Source: an uncultured Gammaproteobacteria bacterium | GTDB taxonomy: Bacteria > Pseudomonadota > Gammaproteobacteria > Xanthomonadales > Xanthomonadaceae | Length of the DNA stretch: 43,431 nt | Direction: 5' to 3' | Assembly: GCA_946885735.1 (NCBI GenBank) | Contig: CAMPGW010000014.1 | Location: forward strand, 1 to 43,431 | Shown here: positions 1 to 7,275 of the stretch, piece by piece | Layout of the letters: the number at the start of each line of letters is the position of its first letter | How positions within the stretch are numbered: position 1 is the stretch's first letter | Notes under the pieces: generated by a model | Database searches by the model: none | Told to the model about the DNA's origin: nothing | What the model saw: the letters and a program-made list of their open reading frames with translations, nothing else | Program-made: the position numbers and the translations under genes

Positions 1-708
1 GAAGGACACCGAGGCCAGCCAGTCGATGCCGATGTGGATGTTGGCGGCGGCCTCGACGCGGCCGGGCAGGTCGAGGTCGCGGCCGCGCGGGGCGCCGCAG
101 CCGATGAACACGGCGTCGTAGCCCTCCGACAGCAAGCCCTTCAGCGAGTCGATGCGCCGGCCGCCGACGAACTGCACGCCGAGGTCGAGGATGTAACTGG
201 TCTCCTCGTCGATCACCGATTCCGGCAGGCGGAAGCGCGGCACCTGCGTGCGCATGAAGCCGCCCGCCTTCGGGTCGGCGTCGAACACGGTGATGGCGTA
301 GCCGAGCGGCGCCAGGTCGCGGGCCACCGCCAGCGATGCGGGACCGGCGCCGACGCAGGCGATGCGCAGCCCGTTGGGCGCGCCGCGTTTCGGCAGCCGC
401 GCGCGGATGTCGGACTTGAAGTCGGCGGTGACGCGCTTGAGCCGGCAGATCGCCACCGGCTCGGGCTTGCCGCCGTTGTTCTCCTCCACGCGCCCGCGCC
501 GGCAGGCCGGTTCGCAGGGCCGATCGCATGTGCGCCCCAGGATTCCGGGGAACACGTTCGATTCCCAGTTCAGCAGGTAGGCGTCGTCGTAGCGGCCGGC
601 GGCGATCAGCCGGATGTACTCGGGCACCGGCGTGTGAGCCGGGCAGGCCCACTGGCAATCGACGACCTTGTGGAAATAATCCGGGTTGCGGATATCGGTG
701 GGTTGCAA
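1..708 (-). CDS. GltD-like 4Fe-4S/FAD-dependent oxidoreductase, N-terminal part (cut by window edge)
   Basis: Only the first 236 codons are in the window; the C-terminus lies beyond position 1. The N-terminus has the cysteine pattern of the Fe-S domain of glutamate synthase small subunit and dihydropyrimidine dehydrogenase: C18 and C22 (CQWACPAHTPVPEYI), then C61, C65, C69 (CDRPCEPAC). An FAD-binding Rossmann motif follows at 120-126 (GAGPASL, where GAGPAGL is more usual). I chose a TTG start at 708 because a strong GGAGGGG lies 5 nt upstream; the ATG two bases inside it is out of frame and touches the SD. Proteins of this family pass electrons between NAD(P)H, FAD and Fe-S clusters. True GltD, an AegA-like protein or a larger multidomain oxidoreductase are all possible, because the substrate-specific part is missing. 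Confidence 0.8.
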   Translation of the reverse strand, partial: MQPTDIRNPDYFHKVVDCQWACPAHTPVPEYIRLIAAGRYDDAYLLNWESNVFPGILGRTCDRPCEPACRRGRVEENNGGKPEPVAICRLKRVTADFKSDIRARLPKRGAPNGLRIACVGAGPASLAVARDLAPLGYAITVFDADPKAGGFMRTQVPRFRLPESVIDEETSYILDLGVQFVGGRRIDSLKGLLSEGYDAVFIGCGAPRGRDLDLPGRVEAAANIHIGIDWLASVSF

Positions 709-843
709 GCCATCCCCTCCACGCAGGTCAATGAACCTGGAGGCCGGGCAGGGCGGCGATGCGGCAACCGCGGTGCGGGGCCTGACGGGCCGAGTCTAGC
801 GAGTTTCGGGGGGAAGGGAAGCGCCGGGCGGCGGGCAAGAAAA

Positions 844-863
844 AACCCGCTCGGCGGCGGGTT
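844..863 (-). terminator. Intrinsic terminator of the tRNA-Leu transcript
   Basis: On the minus strand a 7-bp stem (AACCCGC / GCGGGTT) with a 6-nt loop runs straight into a T-run, 11 nt past the tRNA CCA end. This is the only classic rho-independent terminator I see in the window. Confidence 0.85.
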
Positions 864-873
864 CTCCAACACG

Positions 874-959
874 TGGTACCGGTGATAGGACTCGAACCTA
901 CACTCCATCGCTGGAAGCGGATTTTGAGTCCGCCGCGTCTACCATTCCGCCACACCGGC
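874..959 (-). tRNA. tRNA-Leu(CAA)
   Basis: The 86-nt minus-strand sequence folds as a class II tRNA. It has acceptor strands GCCGGTG and CACCGGT, a D arm with GGTAGA, an anticodon stem GCGGA/TCCGC around loop CTCAAAA (anticodon CAA, reading UUG), and a long variable arm with stem TCCA/TGGA. The T arm is GTAGG-TTCGAGT-CCTAT and the discriminator is A. CCA is encoded. The first acceptor pair is G1-U72, a wobble. A -10-like TATACT lies 12 nt upstream and a terminator follows, so it is probably its own transcription unit, although it sits just behind the cysteine dioxygenase gene on the same strand. Confidence 0.95.
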
Positions 960-971
960 ACGTGCGCCAGC

Positions 972-977
972 AGTATA
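972..977 (-). promoter_or_regulatory. -10 element for tRNA-Leu
   Basis: TATACT on the minus strand ends 12 nt before the mature tRNA 5' end, a normal distance for a short 5' leader. It lies between the cysteine dioxygenase stop codon and the tRNA. No good -35 match is visible. Confidence 0.5.
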
Positions 978-982
978 CCGGG

Positions 983-1576
983 CTAGTCGTCGCAGGGCAC
1001 CTTGTCCAGGCACAGCTGCCGCTTGCCGCGCTCGTACCAGCCCTCGCCCAGCGGCGCGAAGGTGGAGCACTCGCCCATCGTCTTCTGGTAGACGTGCAGC
1101 GAGATGGCGATGGCGTCGTCGTTGGGATTGCGGATGGTGTGGTACTCGTGCGGCGGCAGCAGCGCGCCGGCGCTGCCGGCCCCGGCCATCAGCGTCTCGT
1201 GGGTGCTGAAGCGGGCCTTGTCGCCGTCCTCTTCCTCGAGCTCGTAGCGGGTGATCTCGAGCTGGCCCTGCCAGACGCCCTCCACGCACCACAGGCCGCA
1301 ATGGTCGTGGATCGGCGTGCCCTGGCCCGGGGCCCAGGTCATCGCCACGATGGTGGTGCCGCGCTCGGGGCAGGCATAGAGCTCGCGCCTGGCGTAGTGG
1401 CCTTCCACCGGCTCGAACACGCATTCGGGCAGTGACACCGCCTTGTCCTTGATCAGCTTGCACAGGCCGTCGCGCAGGGTGTGGGTCAGGCCCTCGCCAT
1501 CGGGCTGGGCATAGGCCTGGTCGATGAGGGCGAGCAGCGCGTCGCGGCCGCGGAAGCTGGGATGGGTGGTGTCCAT
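983..1576 (-). CDS. Cysteine dioxygenase (type I, cupin)
   Basis: The product (197 aa) oxidises L-cysteine to cysteine sulfinate with O2 and non-heme Fe(II). By motif comparison with mammalian CDO the iron ligands are H90 and H92 (HDHCGLWC) and H146 (YHTIRN). The substrate arginine is R63 (YARREL), and the S159-x-H161-x-Y163 triad is intact. C97 sits five residues after the second His, where mammalian CDO has the cysteine that crosslinks to tyrosine; many bacterial CDOs have Gly there. The gene follows the MetX-family gene with 9 nt between coding regions, and a -10-like TAGACT lies 6 nt before its ATG, so it may also be made as a leaderless mRNA. Together the two genes would make and remove cysteine. 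Confidence 0.9.
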   Translation of the reverse strand: MDTTHPSFRGRDALLALIDQAYAQPDGEGLTHTLRDGLCKLIKDKAVSLPECVFEPVEGHYARRELYACPERGTTIVAMTWAPGQGTPIHDHCGLWCVEGVWQGQLEITRYELEEEDGDKARFSTHETLMAGAGSAGALLPPHEYHTIRNPNDDAIAISLHVYQKTMGECSTFAPLGEGWYERGKRQLCLDKVPCDD

Positions 1577-1582
1577 GGGCGC

Positions 1583-1588
1583 AGTCTA
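1583..1588 (-). promoter_or_regulatory. -10-like TAGACT overlapping the metX stop codon
   Basis: The first three bases of this minus-strand hexamer are the TAG stop of the upstream acyltransferase gene. The hexamer ends 6 nt before the cysteine dioxygenase ATG, which would place +1 on the A of the start codon. The -35 region is weak. Confidence 0.4.
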
Positions 1589-2701
1589 CAACCGCCCGAG
1601 GAAGCCGGCGATCACCGGGCCGAAGCGCTCGATGTCCACCAGGAAGGCGTCGTGGCCCTGCGGGGAGGGCAAGGCGACGAATTCGGCCTCGGCGCCGCCT
1701 GCGCGCAGGCCGTCGGCGATCTCCTGCTGTTGCTGCAGCGGGAACAGGATGTCGGTGTGCACGCCGATGGACAGGGCCTTGGCGACACGGATTCGCGCCA
1801 GCCCGGCCATCAGGTCGCCGTCGGCGTACTCGGCCAGGTCGAACCAGTCCATCGAGCGCGACAGGTAGAGGTAGCAGTTGGGATCGAACTGGTGGACGAA
1901 GCGCCGCGCATGCGCCTCCAGGTAGCGCTCGACCTCGAACTCCAGGCCGAAGGGGTCATCGCCCTCGCGCACCTCGCTGTCCAGGCGCACGCGGCCGAAG
2001 CGCCCGTCCCATTCCATCGCCGAGCGGTAGGTCACCACACCGAGCTTGCGCGCCATGCGCATGCCGTTCACCGGGTACGCCTCGTCGGTGTAGTCGCCGT
2101 GGTTCCAGGCCGGATCGAGCCGGATCGCCTCGCGTTGCAGGGAGCGGATCGCGATCGAGAAGGGCAGCGCCCGCGCGCTGCCGGAGACGTTGACGTGGGC
2201 GCGCGCCGAGCCAGGGTGCAGCAGCAGGTAGGCCAGCGCCGACATGCCGCCCATCGAGCAGCCGATGACGCAAGCGAGCGTGCGGATCCCCAGGCCGCTG
2301 ACGACCTCGTGCGCGGCGTTGGCGACGTCCTCGATGGAGAGGTCGGGAAACGTCAATCGATAGGGTTCGCCGGTGGCGGGATCGATCGAGGCCGGGCCGC
2401 TGGAGCCCTTGCAGCTGCCCAGCGAGTTCACGCAGACCACGTACCAGCGCCGGGTGTCGATCGGCTTGCCCGGTCCGACCATCGCCTCCCACCAGCCGGG
2501 CTCCGGGTTGGTGTCGCTGCTGGCGGCATGCGCGCTCGGCGACAGGCCGGTGAGGATGAGCACGGCGTTGGAGGCGCGCGCGTCGAGTTCGCCCCAGGTC
2601 TCGTAGGCGATGCGGGCGTCGGCCAGCGACTCGCCGCGCTTGAAGGCGAAGGGCGAGGACAGCGCGGCGAAACGCGTGCCGGGCGCGATGAACTCGCTCA
2701 C
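1586..2701 (-). CDS. metX: MetX-family O-acyltransferase, probably serine O-succinyltransferase
   Basis: The 371-aa alpha/beta hydrolase has the catalytic triad S149 (nucleophile elbow GCSMGG), D317 (HTDILFP) and H350 (PQGHDAF). MetX proteins are usually called homoserine O-acetyltransferases, but in Xanthomonadales a subgroup carrying a segment like SPSAHAASS (residues 54-62 here) has been characterised as L-serine O-succinyltransferase, which feeds cysteine synthesis. The neighbouring cysteine dioxygenase fits that role. The GTG start overlaps the ccmI stop (GTGA), so translation is probably coupled to the ccm operon. Homoserine acylation remains an alternative. Family assignment is firm; substrate is inferred from motif and context. 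Confidence 0.88.
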   Translation of the reverse strand: MSEFIAPGTRFAALSSPFAFKRGESLADARIAYETWGELDARASNAVLILTGLSPSAHAASSDTNPEPGWWEAMVGPGKPIDTRRWYVVCVNSLGSCKGSSGPASIDPATGEPYRLTFPDLSIEDVANAAHEVVSGLGIRTLACVIGCSMGGMSALAYLLLHPGSARAHVNVSGSARALPFSIAIRSLQREAIRLDPAWNHGDYTDEAYPVNGMRMARKLGVVTYRSAMEWDGRFGRVRLDSEVREGDDPFGLEFEVERYLEAHARRFVHQFDPNCYLYLSRSMDWFDLAEYADGDLMAGLARIRVAKALSIGVHTDILFPLQQQQEIADGLRAGGAEAEFVALPSPQGHDAFLVDIERFGPVIAGFLGRL

Positions 2702-3684
2702 GGGCGGGTCCGGTTTAGCACCAGCGACGCCGTCGTGCCGTCCTCGAGTTCGATGACCTCCGGATCGGCCTCGAGGTCGCCGCTCGCCGGCGTGGCATTG
2801 CCGCCGTGGCTGAGGCGGGCGAGCAGGATGACGGTCTTCTGCTCGCTCAGCTTCGCGGTGGGCATCAGGCTGTCGGCGTCGCTCAGCCCGATCGTCTGCG
2901 GCAGGGTGCCGAGCACGATGCGCCGCGCCGCGACCGGCGGGCCTTCGCCCTCGGCCGCGCGGGCATAGACGAACAGCACGTCGCCGGGCCGGACTTCACC
3001 CGCCAGGGTGCCATCCACGTCCACGGTCACGCGCACCAGGGCCTCGGGCTCGGCGAGCGGCGGCAGGCCCGCAGCCTCTCGGGCCGCATCCACCTGCGGG
3101 CGCAGCGCGGCGGCGGCCTCGGGTTGCAGCAGCGGCAGCAGGCGTTCCCACAGGGCGCTGGCTTCGGCCGGCTGTCCGGACTGGAAGCGGTGCATGCCGA
3201 GGAAGAACAGCGCGCGTTCGTTGCGCGGGTTGCCTTGCACCGCGCGCTCGAGCAGCGCGACGGCCTCGGGCGGGAAACGGCGGTCGCTGGAGGCGCGGAG
3301 CATCGCCTCGGCGTACTCCACCGGCACGTCCACGTCGTCGGGCTGCAATTTCACCGCGCGCGCGTAGGTGTCGCGCGCTTCGACGAAGCGCCCGGTCGCC
3401 ATATAGCTGCGCGCCAGCACGACCAGGGTTTCGAAGGACTCGGGCTCGCCCTTCAGCCGGCGCTCGAGCTGCGCCACGGCCTGTTCCATCGTTTCGGGTG
3501 GCTTTACGTTGGCCGGGTCGAGCGCCTCGGGCGCGCCCTTGACCATGTACAGGCCCGCGGCGGCCAGCGGTACCGCGACCGCCAGCCCGAGGGCCAGCGC
3601 GCGCGAGCGCTGCCACAGCGCCGAAATCGCGAAGGCCAGCGCGACCAGCCCGAGCAGCACGGCGAAGAAGACGAACATTCCCAT
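2698..3684 (-). CDS. ccmI: Cytochrome c-type biogenesis protein CcmI (CycH)
   Basis: CcmI captures and presents apocytochrome c to the heme ligation complex. The 328-aa product has two N-terminal membrane segments (about 4-22 and 30-47), a TPR region (about 75-210) and a periplasmic C-terminal domain of the kind that binds the apocytochrome C-terminal helix. I start at the ATG (MGMFVFF) whose A is the last base of the ccmH stop codon (TGATG), a 1-nt overlap; a longer open frame upstream of it belongs to no recognisable domain. Its stop overlaps the GTG of the MetX-family gene. It closes the ccm block. Confidence 0.93.
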   Translation of the reverse strand: MGMFVFFAVLLGLVALAFAISALWQRSRALALGLAVAVPLAAAGLYMVKGAPEALDPANVKPPETMEQAVAQLERRLKGEPESFETLVVLARSYMATGRFVEARDTYARAVKLQPDDVDVPVEYAEAMLRASSDRRFPPEAVALLERAVQGNPRNERALFFLGMHRFQSGQPAEASALWERLLPLLQPEAAAALRPQVDAAREAAGLPPLAEPEALVRVTVDVDGTLAGEVRPGDVLFVYARAAEGEGPPVAARRIVLGTLPQTIGLSDADSLMPTAKLSEQKTVILLARLSHGGNATPASGDLEADPEVIELEDGTTASLVLNRTRP

Positions 3685-4205
3685 CACCACTCCTGGTCGT
3701 CGGGGGGTGGCGCCGCGGGCGGCGCCTGCCGGCGGACGATGCTCGCGATCCAGATCCCGCCGCCGACCAACAGGAGCAGGGGCCCGAACCACAGCAGCCA
3801 GGTCATCGGCCGGACTTCGGGACGATACAGCACGAAATCGGTGTAGCGCTCGACCAGGAACTGCTTGATCTGCTCGTCGCTGCGACCCTGGCGCATCATC
3901 GCCAGGATTTCGGCGCGCAGGTCCTGGGCGATCATGGCGTCGGAGTCGGCCAGGCTCTGGTTCTGGCACATCACGCAACGCAGTTGCAGCACCAGGGCGC
4001 GGAAGCGGGCTTCCTCGGCGGCGTCGCGGAAGACCAGGGGCTGGGCGTTCTGGCTGATGGGCGCGCCAGAAGCGGATTCGGCCATCGCGACGGATGCAGC
4101 GGTCTCCTCTGCCGAAGGTGCGGCGGTGGGCGCCGGCGTGGCGCTCATGGCTGCGGCCGGCGCAAGCACCGCGCACAGCAGCAAGGCAGCGGCGCCGCGG
4201 ATCAC
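3684..4205 (-). CDS. ccmH: Cytochrome c-type biogenesis protein CcmH (CcmL)
   Basis: CcmH is the periplasmic, membrane-anchored thiol-disulfide protein that keeps the apocytochrome CXXCH thiols reduced for heme attachment. The 173-aa product has a signal peptide (about 1-19), an unusually long Ala/Ser/Pro-rich stretch to about residue 55, the signature LRCVMCQNQSLADSDA with redox cysteines C77 and C80, and one C-terminal membrane helix (about 144-166). It is the short type; the TPR part is the separate ccmI. The GTG start overlaps the ccmG stop as GTGA. Confidence 0.94.
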   Translation of the reverse strand: MIRGAAALLLCAVLAPAAAMSATPAPTAAPSAEETAASVAMAESASGAPISQNAQPLVFRDAAEEARFRALVLQLRCVMCQNQSLADSDAMIAQDLRAEILAMMRQGRSDEQIKQFLVERYTDFVLYRPEVRPMTWLLWFGPLLLLVGGGIWIASIVRRQAPPAAPPPDDQEW

Positions 4206-4741
4206 GGCAGCGCCCCCACGGCGCGCAGGCGCGGCTCGAGTTCGTCGCGCAACAGCTCGGGCGTGACCGGCCCGACCAGCTTCCAGCGCACGATGCCCTG
4301 CGCATCCACCAGGAAGGTTTCCGGGGCGCCATAAATGCCGAAGTCGAGCGCTGCGCGCCCTTCCTCGTCGGCGACGATGGTGTCGTAGGGATTGCCGAAC
4401 TCGGCCAGCCAGCGCTGCGCGTCGGCCGGCAGGTCCTTGTAGTTGTAGCCGACCACGCGCACGCCGCGCTTCGACAGTGCCTCGAGCTGCGGGTGCTCGA
4501 CGCGGCAGTTCACGCACCAGCTGCCCCAGACGTTGAGCAGGTAGGGCTTGCCGCGCAGGTCGCGGTCGGTCAATACGCGCGCGGGGTCGCCGAGCACGGG
4601 CAGGCTGAAGGCGGGCAGCGGCTTGCCGATGAAGGGCGAGGGAATGGCGCTGTTGTCCTTGCCCGAGTTCATCCGCACGCCGGCCCACAGCAGCGCGGCC
4701 AGGCCGAGGAAGACGATGAAGGGCAGCAGGCGGCGGATCAT
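4202..4741 (-). CDS. ccmG: Thiol:disulfide interchange protein CcmG/DsbE
   Basis: This membrane-anchored thioredoxin-like protein (179 aa) passes electrons to CcmH or apocytochrome in cytochrome c maturation. It has an N-terminal anchor (about 4-21), a thioredoxin fold with active site WGSWCVNCRVEHP (C76, C79), and the cis-proline region GAPETFLVD (139-146). The residue after the first active-site Cys is Val, where Pro is also common in the family. ATG at 4741 overlaps the ccmF stop as ATGA. Confidence 0.95.
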   Translation of the reverse strand: MIRRLLPFIVFLGLAALLWAGVRMNSGKDNSAIPSPFIGKPLPAFSLPVLGDPARVLTDRDLRGKPYLLNVWGSWCVNCRVEHPQLEALSKRGVRVVGYNYKDLPADAQRWLAEFGNPYDTIVADEEGRAALDFGIYGAPETFLVDAQGIVRWKLVGPVTPELLRDELEPRLRAVGALP

Positions 4742-6657
4742 TCGACGAGCTTCCTGCGGAAGCGCGCGTCGAACACCACCACGAATCCGCCCAGCGCCAT
4801 CAGCACCGCGCCCAGCCAGATCAGGCGGATGAAGGGCTTGACGTACAACCGCAGCGCCCAGCTGCCGTCGGGCCCGAGCGATTCGCCGAGCGCGACATAG
4901 AGATCGCGGTGCAGCCGGCCGTGGATGTCGGCCTCGGTCATGATCGAGCCGCCGCTGGCGTAGGCGCGCTTCTCGGGATGCAGCACGGCCACCGCGTCGC
5001 CGCCGCGCGAAACCTGCACGGTGCCGCGGTCGGCCTGGTAGTTGGGACCCTGCACGCGACCGACGCCGTCGAAGCGGAAGTCGTAACCGCGCAGGCTGAA
5101 GCTCTGCCCCGGCCTGGCCGCCACGTCCTTCTCGAGGCTGCCGCCCTCGGTCATCAGCACGCCGAAGAAGAACAGCGCCAGGCCCGCATGCGCCAGGCTC
5201 ATGCCGACCATTTCCGGCGTCATCCGCGAGCCGCTGCGACGGAAGCGTTCGCGCACGAAGCGCAGCGTGCCCAGCAGCAACCAGGCGCTGGCCGCGCAGG
5301 CCGCGGCCAGCTTCCAGCCACTGTCGGGCCAGGCGAAGAAGGCGATGACGCCGGCGAGCACGGCCAGCACGCCCCAGGGCGCGAGCATGCGCAGGGGCAC
5401 CGAGACCTGTTCGCTCTGCCAGCGCGTCAGCGGGCCGAAGGGCACCAGCAGCACCAAGGGCGCCATCAGCAGGCCGAACAGCAGGCCGAAGTAGGGCGAG
5501 CCCACCGAGATCTTGCCGAGCCCCAGCGCTTCGGCCAGCAGGGGATACAGCGTGCCGAGCAGGATCATGCCTGCCGCGGCGGCGAGCAGGAGGTTGTTCG
5601 CCAGCAGCAGGGTCTCGCGCGAGAAGGGCGAAAAGGGTTTGCCTTTCTCGGTTTTCGGCGCGCGGAAGGCGAACAGCAGCAGCGAGCCGCCGACCACCAA
5701 TGCGAGGAAGACCAGGATGAACAGGCCCCGCGTGGGATCGGAGGCGAAGGCATGCACCGAGGTCAGCACGCCCGAGCGCACCAGGAAGGTGCCGAGCAGG
5801 GACAGCGAGAACGCGGCGATCGCCAGCAGCAGGGTCCAGCTGCGGAAGCTGCCGCGCTTCTCGGTCACCGCCTGCGAATGCAGCAACGCCGCGCCGACCA
5901 GCCAGGGCATGAAGCTGGCGTTCTCGACCGGATCCCAGAACCACCAGCCACCCCAGCCGAGCTCGTAATACGCCCACCAGCTGCCCAGCGCGATCCCGAG
6001 CGTAAGGAACGCCCATGCAACGTTCGTCCAGGGTCGCGACCAGCGCACCCACTGCGTGTCCACCTTGCCGTCGATCAGCGCGGCGATGGCGAAGGCGAAG
6101 GCGACCGCGAAGCCGACGTAGCCGACGTAGAGCAGGGGCGGGTGGATGATCATCCCCGGGTCCTGCAGCAGCGGATTGAGGTCGCGTCCCTCGATCGCCG
6201 CCGGCAGCAGGCGCTCGAAGGGATTGGAGGTGAAGATCAGGAAGGCGAGGAAACCCACGCTGACCCAGCCCATCACGCCGAGCACCCGCGCCACCACCGG
6301 CGCCGGCAGCGAGCGCGAGAAACGCGCCACCGCTGCGATCCACAGCGCCAGGATCAGCACCCACAGCAGCAGCGAGCCCTCGTGCGCGCCCCAGACCGCA
6401 GTGACCTGGTAGATGGCGGGCAGCAGGGTGTTGGAGTTCGTCGCCACGTAGGCGACCGAGAAGTCGTGGGTGACGAAGGCATGCGCCAGCAGCACGAAGG
6501 CCAGGCCGACGAAGGCCAGCTGCGAATAGGCCAGCGGGCGTGCGCTGTCCATCATCGCCGCGTTGCCGCGCTGCGCGCCGAGCATCGGCAAGGTGCCGAG
6601 CAGCACCGCCAGGATCAGCGCCAGGATCAGCGCCAGCAGGCCGAGCTCGGGCAGCAC
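4738..6657 (-). CDS. ccmF: Heme lyase subunit CcmF
   Basis: CcmF is the large polytopic protein that reduces holo-CcmE heme and ligates it to apocytochrome c. The 639-aa length and hydrophobic pattern (about 15 membrane segments) match the family. Landmarks are WGAHEGSLLLW near residue 90 and the tryptophan-rich WWD domain (WWAYYELGWGGWWFWDPVEN) at roughly 225-245, followed by the conserved ASFMPWL. The start is GTG at 6657, one base after the ccmE stop. The N-terminus repeats LILALILA, encoded by a short imperfect DNA repeat. Confidence 0.96.
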   Translation of the reverse strand: MLPELGLLALILALILAVLLGTLPMLGAQRGNAAMMDSARPLAYSQLAFVGLAFVLLAHAFVTHDFSVAYVATNSNTLLPAIYQVTAVWGAHEGSLLLWVLILALWIAAVARFSRSLPAPVVARVLGVMGWVSVGFLAFLIFTSNPFERLLPAAIEGRDLNPLLQDPGMIIHPPLLYVGYVGFAVAFAFAIAALIDGKVDTQWVRWSRPWTNVAWAFLTLGIALGSWWAYYELGWGGWWFWDPVENASFMPWLVGAALLHSQAVTEKRGSFRSWTLLLAIAAFSLSLLGTFLVRSGVLTSVHAFASDPTRGLFILVFLALVVGGSLLLFAFRAPKTEKGKPFSPFSRETLLLANNLLLAAAAGMILLGTLYPLLAEALGLGKISVGSPYFGLLFGLLMAPLVLLVPFGPLTRWQSEQVSVPLRMLAPWGVLAVLAGVIAFFAWPDSGWKLAAACAASAWLLLGTLRFVRERFRRSGSRMTPEMVGMSLAHAGLALFFFGVLMTEGGSLEKDVAARPGQSFSLRGYDFRFDGVGRVQGPNYQADRGTVQVSRGGDAVAVLHPEKRAYASGGSIMTEADIHGRLHRDLYVALGESLGPDGSWALRLYVKPFIRLIWLGAVLMALGGFVVVFDARFRRKLVE

Positions 6658-6658
6658 C

Positions 6659-7132
6659 TCAGTCCGCCCCGCAGGTCAGGCTGTGCCTGGCGTCGCCGCC
6701 TTCCATCTTCGCCAGCATTTCCGGGCTCATGCCCTTGGCGACTTCCGGCGGCATGTAGGTCTCGTCGTGCTTGGCCAGCACTTCGCTGGCCTCGAACGCG
6801 CCGCGTTGCATGCGGCCGGTGGCGACGATGCTGGTGCCCTCGCGGAACATGTCCGGCAGGATGCCCTGGTACCTCACGGGCACGTTGCGCACGCCGTCGG
6901 TGACGCGGAAGGCGACGTCGAGGGTGCCGTCGGTGCGCCGCACGCTGCCGGTGCAGACCACGCCGCCGAGGCGGAAGCGGGCCGATGGCGCCTTGCCTTC
7001 CAGCACTTCGGTCGGCGTGTGCAGGTAGCTGAGGTTTTCCTGCAGCGCCAGGGCGATGAAGGTGGCGGCGAGCGCCGCCGCGGCCAGCACCAGGCCGATC
7101 AGGGCGAGGCGTCGCTTGCGGGTCGGGTTCAC
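6659..7132 (-). CDS. ccmE: Heme chaperone CcmE
   Basis: CcmE binds heme covalently in the periplasm and hands it to CcmF. The 157-aa product has a membrane anchor (about 9-30), an OB-fold, and the motif LAKHDETYMPPEV with heme-binding H122 and Y126, the same spacing as in E. coli (H130/Y134). The C-terminal tail carries an extra histidine and cysteine (HSLTCGAD). The start is a GTG overlapping the ccmD stop (GTGA). Confidence 0.96.
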   Translation of the reverse strand: MNPTRKRRLALIGLVLAAAALAATFIALALQENLSYLHTPTEVLEGKAPSARFRLGGVVCTGSVRRTDGTLDVAFRVTDGVRNVPVRYQGILPDMFREGTSIVATGRMQRGAFEASEVLAKHDETYMPPEVAKGMSPEMLAKMEGGDARHSLTCGAD

Positions 7133-7275
7133 GGGCGCTTCCTCGCTTCGTCGCGGCGCTGGCGCAACACGATCTCGCGGCGCACGCGCGCCAGCCGCAC
7201 GCGCGGGGCGATGTAGTCCCAGGCCATCACGATGGCGAACACCGCGTAGGCGATGCCGACGTAGTCAAACCGCAT
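7129..7275 (-). CDS. ccmD: Heme exporter protein CcmD (48 aa)
   Basis: This small single-pass protein is needed to release holo-CcmE from the CcmABCD complex. The frame reads MRFDYVGIAYAVFAIVMAWD and then a basic cytoplasmic tail, typical of CcmD: one membrane helix (about 5-20), an aromatic D-Y pair, then Arg-rich residues 25-47. Its ATG lies inside the end of ccmC (11-nt overlap) and its stop overlaps the ccmE GTG. It is short and easily missed. Confidence 0.9.
   Translation of the reverse strand: MRFDYVGIAYAVFAIVMAWDYIAPRVRLARVRREIVLRQRRDEARKRP

Noticed and set aside
34..885. Plus-strand open frame running through the GltD-like gene and the tRNA terminator
   Set aside because: It crosses the tRNA terminator and ends in the tRNA region. 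The minus-strand frame has the Fe-S cysteines and the FAD motif.
4909..6903. Plus-strand open frame of about 660 codons opposite ccmF
   Set aside because: Gln/Arg/Ala/His-rich shadow with no recognisable domain and no SD. CcmF on the minus strand is certain.
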